64,000 nt of DNA from Phlebiopsis flavidoalba (Eukaryota; Basidiomycota; Agaricomycetes; Polyporales; Phanerochaetaceae), in contig JAOCPU010000011.1 in NCBI GenBank assembly GCA_035772785.1, positions 186,001-250,000 of the forward strand. The letters run 5' to 3'. Both the position numbers and the translations under genes were made by a program. Below are positions 59,501-64,000 of this stretch, piece after piece. The number at the start of each line of letters is the position of its first letter. The stretch's first letter is position 1. Below the pieces are notes generated by a model. That model was not told where the DNA came from and ran no database searches. It was given only the letters and a program-made list of their open reading frames with translations.

Positions 59501-62500
59501 TATCCTGCTTTGGCGGAGCGTTCATGCGTGCGGCAGTACGCGCAAGGCGCGGGAGCGCGAGCGACGCCGATACTTCGCCCGCGAGTCGGGCCAATTTGGA
59601 GGCGCGCTTGGCTACCACCACGCGGGCCAACAACCCGTAGGTCCCTACCTCAAGCCTTCTGCCAGATTTCTATCCACAACTACGGAGTAGACGGACGACC
59701 GGAGAGGGGTACAGCACGCCTGTCGTAGTGCACCTAGGACAGGCCATGGATTTTTCGCAACCCGAGGTACCAGGCGTGCGAGGACGGTGCTACTGCACTG
59801 CAAACACTACCACCTTATGTACCGTCGAACTTTTCGGCGTCTAAGAGATATTCGAGCGATCTGACTACCGTTGCATTGGGACCACACTGTTGACGCTTCA
59901 ATCAACGACGGGGTGGGGGGTACCAACCTTGGAGCTGTTTGTCGGACCTTCACTCAACCCGCGTGCCCCCGCGCCGTTCTACACGGTGTCTGAAACGTCG
60001 AGCGCCGTACCTGTGGGCTCGCCCGTCACACGCATCCCTTGACAGCCCCCTCACCCGAAAGCTGCCCGGCGCATCTGTTCAGCGGCCCGCGACTTCGAGG
60101 GTATCAGAGGGCGCCAACTGGCCGTCACTCGGGGGCTATACAATCACGAGGCGACTTCGCCGTTCGTGAGGGTTTGTCGAATGGCGTGAGTGGTGTACAG
60201 TGGTGGGGACTACTCCAACTGGGGACGTGGGGCAATAGCGCACACATTTGGATTATGTAAGGAACGTCTCAGTCGGTCGAAAAAAAACGTGCCTCGCCGC
60301 GAGTAGGACTCCGTGACTCATCGCATATCTGCGCGCGGCACTCGCCGCACCGGGGGAGAAGGAGTGCAAGCTATAACAAATCGCACGAGGTCGATGAATG
60401 CCCGCCAGAATCGAAGATACATTTGATTTGCGAATTTGGGGAGGCGGCGGGGGGGCGGGAGGAGGGAAGGGGCGCAGCCGCCGGGCCGTGGGACGTGGGG
60501 ACGGGCGGGGAGCTCGGAGCCTCGCGGCGCGCGGGCTATTTGAACACGCTGCGCGGCCGGGGCGTATGTCCAAAGGGCTGTGTCGGGCTGTCAGACCGGA
60601 TTGTCGGGAGCATGTGGCGGCCCTGGGTGGCTGGATGTGACCCGGTCGGGGGTCGGGATGGGGAGAGTTGGGAACCTTGGGTGAAAGATGGATGGGGCAG
60701 AAGGTTGCCGGCCACTGTGCAGGTGCGTGCGGGCTGGTGGCGTGGCAATCGAAACAAGTTCACGTCATCGTCCCGGTAGATGGGTTCTGTCGCCCCCGTA
60801 AAAGTGGCGTTTTGCTATGTAACGTTTGTTGCTACTCCGCGATTCCAATAAAGACCGTTGATACGCGGTCATTCTCGCGTTGTTAACCTGCGCATTTGTG
60901 GTGGCGGGTGGGTACTGCAGGCATGTGGAATCGGGGGAAGCGCAGGCGGTGGGTGCGACGCGCACGCCCAGCGAAACTCCTGTGCGTACGACCGGTTCAA
61001 GTTTGAGACGCTTTTGGGTTTCAGTGACCTATGACACGCGAAGTGTGGGGCAAGCTCGCGATGGGACACAACTGCACTGGGCAAAAGACACTGACGATCA
61101 CGTCCGGCGGAAGCGCACCGGCCAGTGATTGGGCCATGATAACGGTTGGCGTACGCAGCCCTACGATTGCAAAAGGAAAAAAAACGACGTGCCATGTGGC
61201 CCTCGCGCAGCGATGTGGCTTGATGGATGCGCCGCGCCACCGATATGCGCGCCCTTTTTCGGCGACATGTCGCAAGACCGTGGTGTCGGCGCTGCGCGTC
61301 TCAACATGGGCTGTCTGCGGTAACTCCAGCGTCGTGCCAGCCCGCGAACAGCACGACTCGAAGATGCGCCGCTGGGGCTGGCAACTCTAGATGATCTCGA
61401 TGTACGGTCCCCTCGTGTGGCGAACACAAGTTGCAATGTTCAACGGGAAGCCGCGGACATAAATTTGTCGCCCACTTCTGCTGAGGTGTTGCAGTGGTTT
61501 TCACGGGGGCGCCTTCGGGCGTGGCGGCCGCAGTCGGCGTTCTCATACCGTTGTTCGGTCATCTTCTTGGGCGCCGCCGCTGCGATATGTGTGCAAGGGA
61601 CCGTAGAAGTATTTTTAGGGCGGGCGGGACCGAGTATGTGTGTTCTAGACTGGGAAGCCAAGCTGGAGAGCCAACGAGCAGCGCTGCAGGCTGAACCAGG
61701 CACTCGCTCTTCCACGGGAGCGTGTTCGTGATGCAGCCTGTCTCACGGCCGTCAGCTCCTGCAACGGCGCGCTGGTGGAGGGCCCGCGTCAGCGCCGAAG
61801 GAAGAGATGTGGCCAGGGAGGATAGTGGCTGATGTTGGTATGGAAAGAAAAGACAGGGGTTGCGGGAAGCCGACGACGGACAGACGGGAGCCGAGGAGAC
61901 GGGAGAAGCTCATGCGCCAAGTCTGACGGGTCAGCTGAGTTCCGTCCCTCTTGCAAAATACCCTACTGTGACCCTTCCCATCATGATAAGAAAGGATATC
62001 GCCAGCAAAATGGAGCGCGTAAATAAGCCAAGATATTTCAAGGCAACTTCGTGAGAAACACCTCTAATGTTTAATGTCCAGCTTTCCTGATAAAGAAAAA
62101 TCAATCATAAGGGTACAACGCGTGGATCCTACGTCACTAGTTCTCGTGCTGGTTGGTCGGAGCAGGGCCGTTGAACACTCTGGTAATGATGATTAGAATA
62201 CAGTGCCCTCGCGCGGCCGGGAGGCGTCCAGTAACTGGGAGCAAAAAAGTACGGCTACGATTTGTGTCCATTTCTGGCCCAAAGGGGTGCGTGTGGTTGG
62301 ATGTCCACCATTCCATGGTACACATACTTACTGCAGGTGCGTGACGTCTCACGGCTGCCGGATTCTGCAACGGCACGGACTGGCGTTCCGTGCTACGAGC
62401 GCATAGGGTTGGTGCGTCAAAGAATAACATCGAACAGAAACGAACAGGCCGATGCATCATACCATAGCGCAAATAGATCACGGTGCTGTGCTGGACATCA

Positions 62501-63168
62501 GGCACCAAAACGTCCAACAAGGTCAGATCCTGCTTCAGGTTCATATCTTTGTGGTCTGTGAGCAAGCGTGCCTGCGAAGGCCTGCGACCGTTCCCGCCCT
62601 TCCTTCCCCCTGAGCTCTCTCGATCACGGGCGCTTGCCATGAACAAAGCGGGTACAAGCACGCGGACGCCGCGCTGAGCGAGTGGAAAATGCAGAAAAAA
62701 AAGTCTTTGTGCGGGTGAAAATAGCTGGACGCTGCGGCCAAAGTATAGCAGGATCACATCCACCATCTTTTGTTCTTTTCGCCGTCCGCGGGCAGATGAT
62801 GATGCCAGTTCACCGCCCCTGCCACCGCGCCAAACAGAGGCAAATAGGGCTCCGGCGCCTGTGCGATATCTCAAGTGCACGTCGGGGCCTTTTTGATTCG
62901 CACCACCACGCTGCCTCGCAGCAACCGTTCTCGAAAGCCTCCCCGCCGCCGCCAACGCTGTAGAAACCACCCCCCGCCGTCGTCCAGGCCCCCTTTTGCC
63001 CTTCGCTAGACCGGCAGGCTCCGCTGGTCTCGTCTAGACGCACAGCCGTCGCACACCCACGCACGACGTGCCGCTTGATTCTAGCCAATCCACCCACCGC
63101 CGACTCGACGTCGTCCTTTTTTAACCCCTTCGCTGTCTTGATACCGACTTTTTTCGCAACTACCAGAC
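59501..63168. other. Long stretch without recognised genes, upstream of VTS1
   Basis: About 3.7 kb with no assignable gene. It contains G-rich runs near 60435-60520 and 62137-62970, where a 277-codon minus-strand frame stays open but has the mixed composition of non-coding sequence and no motifs. The right end is presumably the VTS1 promoter and 5' UTR. Confidence 0.35.
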
Positions 63169-64000
63169 ATGGCCTCGCTGCACCCTCCCAGCCCGACGCC
63201 CTCCCCGGGCCCGCCAACGGCAGGTGCCCCCAACTTCCGCGCCTCCATGGGGCCCACCTCGTCCAGGCCGACCGTCGCGACGCAGGGTCTGTCGCCCGCC
63301 TCCCCGCGCCCGGGCGCCGTCGGTGGTGCCGGTCGCCCCACAGCGAGCTCTTGAGCGGCTCTGGCATGTTCCAGACGCCCGAAGGTAAGGCCTGCGATCC
63401 TTGGGTTTCGAGTATACGACCCCCCACCAACCCCCTCAATGGTGTGGTCCCTAAGCCGAGGCTATTGATCAATGGTTCGAGAATCTGCAGAATTATGAGG
63501 CCACTCTCGTGAGTATGCGGTCTTGCTGGGCCCGTATGGCTTGCTGATGGCAATATCGCAGGAAGAGATGGCTGCTGCTTCTCTCGATGTAAACTTCAAG
63601 GAGGAGCTTAGCGCCATCGAGCAATTTACGTCAATTCTTCCCCCAAAATGCGACTCATTCTGAGACAATGCCATAGGGTTCAAGGTGCTCTCCGAGGCAG
63701 AACGCACCGCCGCTCTTTACAGTCTTTTGCAACACTCTACCCAGGTCCAGATTAGGTTCTTCATCACGGTCCTCCAGCAGATGGCTCGGGCCGATCCGAT
63801 GACGGCGCTGCTGAGCCCCGCCGTAGGAGGCTCCATGCAAAGCCAGATGGAGGCGAAGCTGGCGCAAATGAACCTCAAGTCCCCTGGCCTCAAGTCAGGT
63901 CTCCCCGCGTCGCCCACCGCGCGCAACTTTTCCAGCGGGAGCATGAACAACTTCCTTTCTCCCGACTCTGCGGGACTCGCGCCCTCTAGCGGCGCGCACG
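63169..64000 (+). CDS. VTS1: VTS1/Smaug-type RNA-binding regulator, 5' part (runs off right edge)
   Basis: Vts1 binds hairpins in mRNAs through a C-terminal SAM domain and promotes CCR4-NOT-dependent deadenylation. The start [20 protein letters not shown] at 63169 opens a Pro/Ser/Ala-rich leader. Exon 1 ends [14 protein letters not shown] at a GTAAGG donor near 63386. Exon 2 is [16 protein letters not shown], ending at GTGAGT near 63509; exon 3 is [20 protein letters not shown] then QWF. Exon 4 from about 63682 reads [20 protein letters not shown] then [20 protein letters not shown], the conserved N-terminal helical module of fungal Vts1. Then comes Ser/Pro-rich [20 protein letters not shown]. 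The SAM domain lies beyond the window. Introns explain most breaks; at least one frameshift occurs in exon 1. Confidence 0.88.

Noticed and set aside
62137..62970. 277-codon open frame on the minus strand
   Set aside because: Long but without motifs, with mixed composition and in a GC-rich upstream region of VTS1 where stop codons are rarer by chance.
62810..63553. 247-codon minus-strand open frame overlapping VTS1
   Set aside because: It lies antisense to the clear VTS1 exons (MASLHPPSP.., [10 protein letters not shown]..) and is explained as a shadow of that coding sequence.
1..64000. CRISPR arrays, bacterial operons, phage or integrase systems
   Set aside because: No regularly spaced short repeats, no Shine-Dalgarno-led gene strings and no prokaryotic gene families; introns and gene content are fungal.

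Overview
The window is nuclear DNA of a filamentous basidiomycete, most likely an Agaricomycete; a wood-decay type such as Polyporales would fit. The basis is short (about 50-65 nt) GT..AG introns in almost every gene, closely packed genes on both strands, and families typical of that group: GH20 hexosaminidases, an AIG1-like GTPase with a Cys/His-rich tail, and small secreted 'VTLQNLNGPG' proteins. Species was not determined.

A property of the whole window controls how it must be read: nearly every recognisable gene, including genes expected to be essential (RPC9, NOT2, CDC43, FZO1, epsin), is broken by many 1-2 base frameshifts. Protein similarity continues across each break in another frame. 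The simplest reading is uncorrected indel errors in a long-read type assembly, not mass pseudogenisation. The genes below are therefore given as loci (first to last recognisable codon, introns included), not as clean reading frames.

Layout. 1-2.1 kb (-): ENTH-domain epsin (ENT3-like), running off the left edge. 2.9-5.8 kb (+): uncertain coding segments, then a conserved basidiomycete protein with a nuclear-type basic, Ser-rich middle and a membrane C-terminus. 6.7-9.2 kb (-): AIG1-like GTPase with tandemly duplicated exon/intron units. 11.1-12.5 kb (+): tandem pair of small secreted proteins. 13-16 kb (+): TRK-type potassium transporter. 16.6-24.4 kb: three GH20 beta-N-acetylhexosaminidase copies, two in tandem on + and one facing them on -. 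24.9-25.4 kb: GC-rich inverted repeat. 25.9-28.9 kb: a diverged direct repeat of nearly 1 kb, identity unknown. 30.1-31.9 kb (+): lipase. 34.05 kb: a tRNA-Ser(AGA)-like sequence in a gene-poor stretch. 36.4-39.2 kb (-): mitofusin FZO1, divergent from CDC43 (geranylgeranyltransferase I beta) at 39.6-41.1 kb (+). 41.4-42.8 kb (-): short-chain dehydrogenase. 47.0-47.8 kb (-): RNA polymerase III subunit RPC9, divergent from NOT2 of CCR4-NOT at 48.1-50.3 kb (+). 50.9-52.4 kb (-): MIF4G-like protein. 53.8-55.3 kb (+): 2-oxoglutarate/Fe(II) oxygenase. 56.6-57.7 kb (-): a second short-chain dehydrogenase. 63.2 kb to the right edge (+): VTS1, a Smaug-type RNA regulator.

Functionally the window mixes housekeeping genes (membrane traffic, mitochondrial fusion, prenylation, Pol III, mRNA decay through NOT2 and VTS1) with accessory, family-expanded genes (GTPase, secreted proteins, GH20 cluster). 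The accessory genes and the repeats lie in the left half, which is where local duplication is concentrated.
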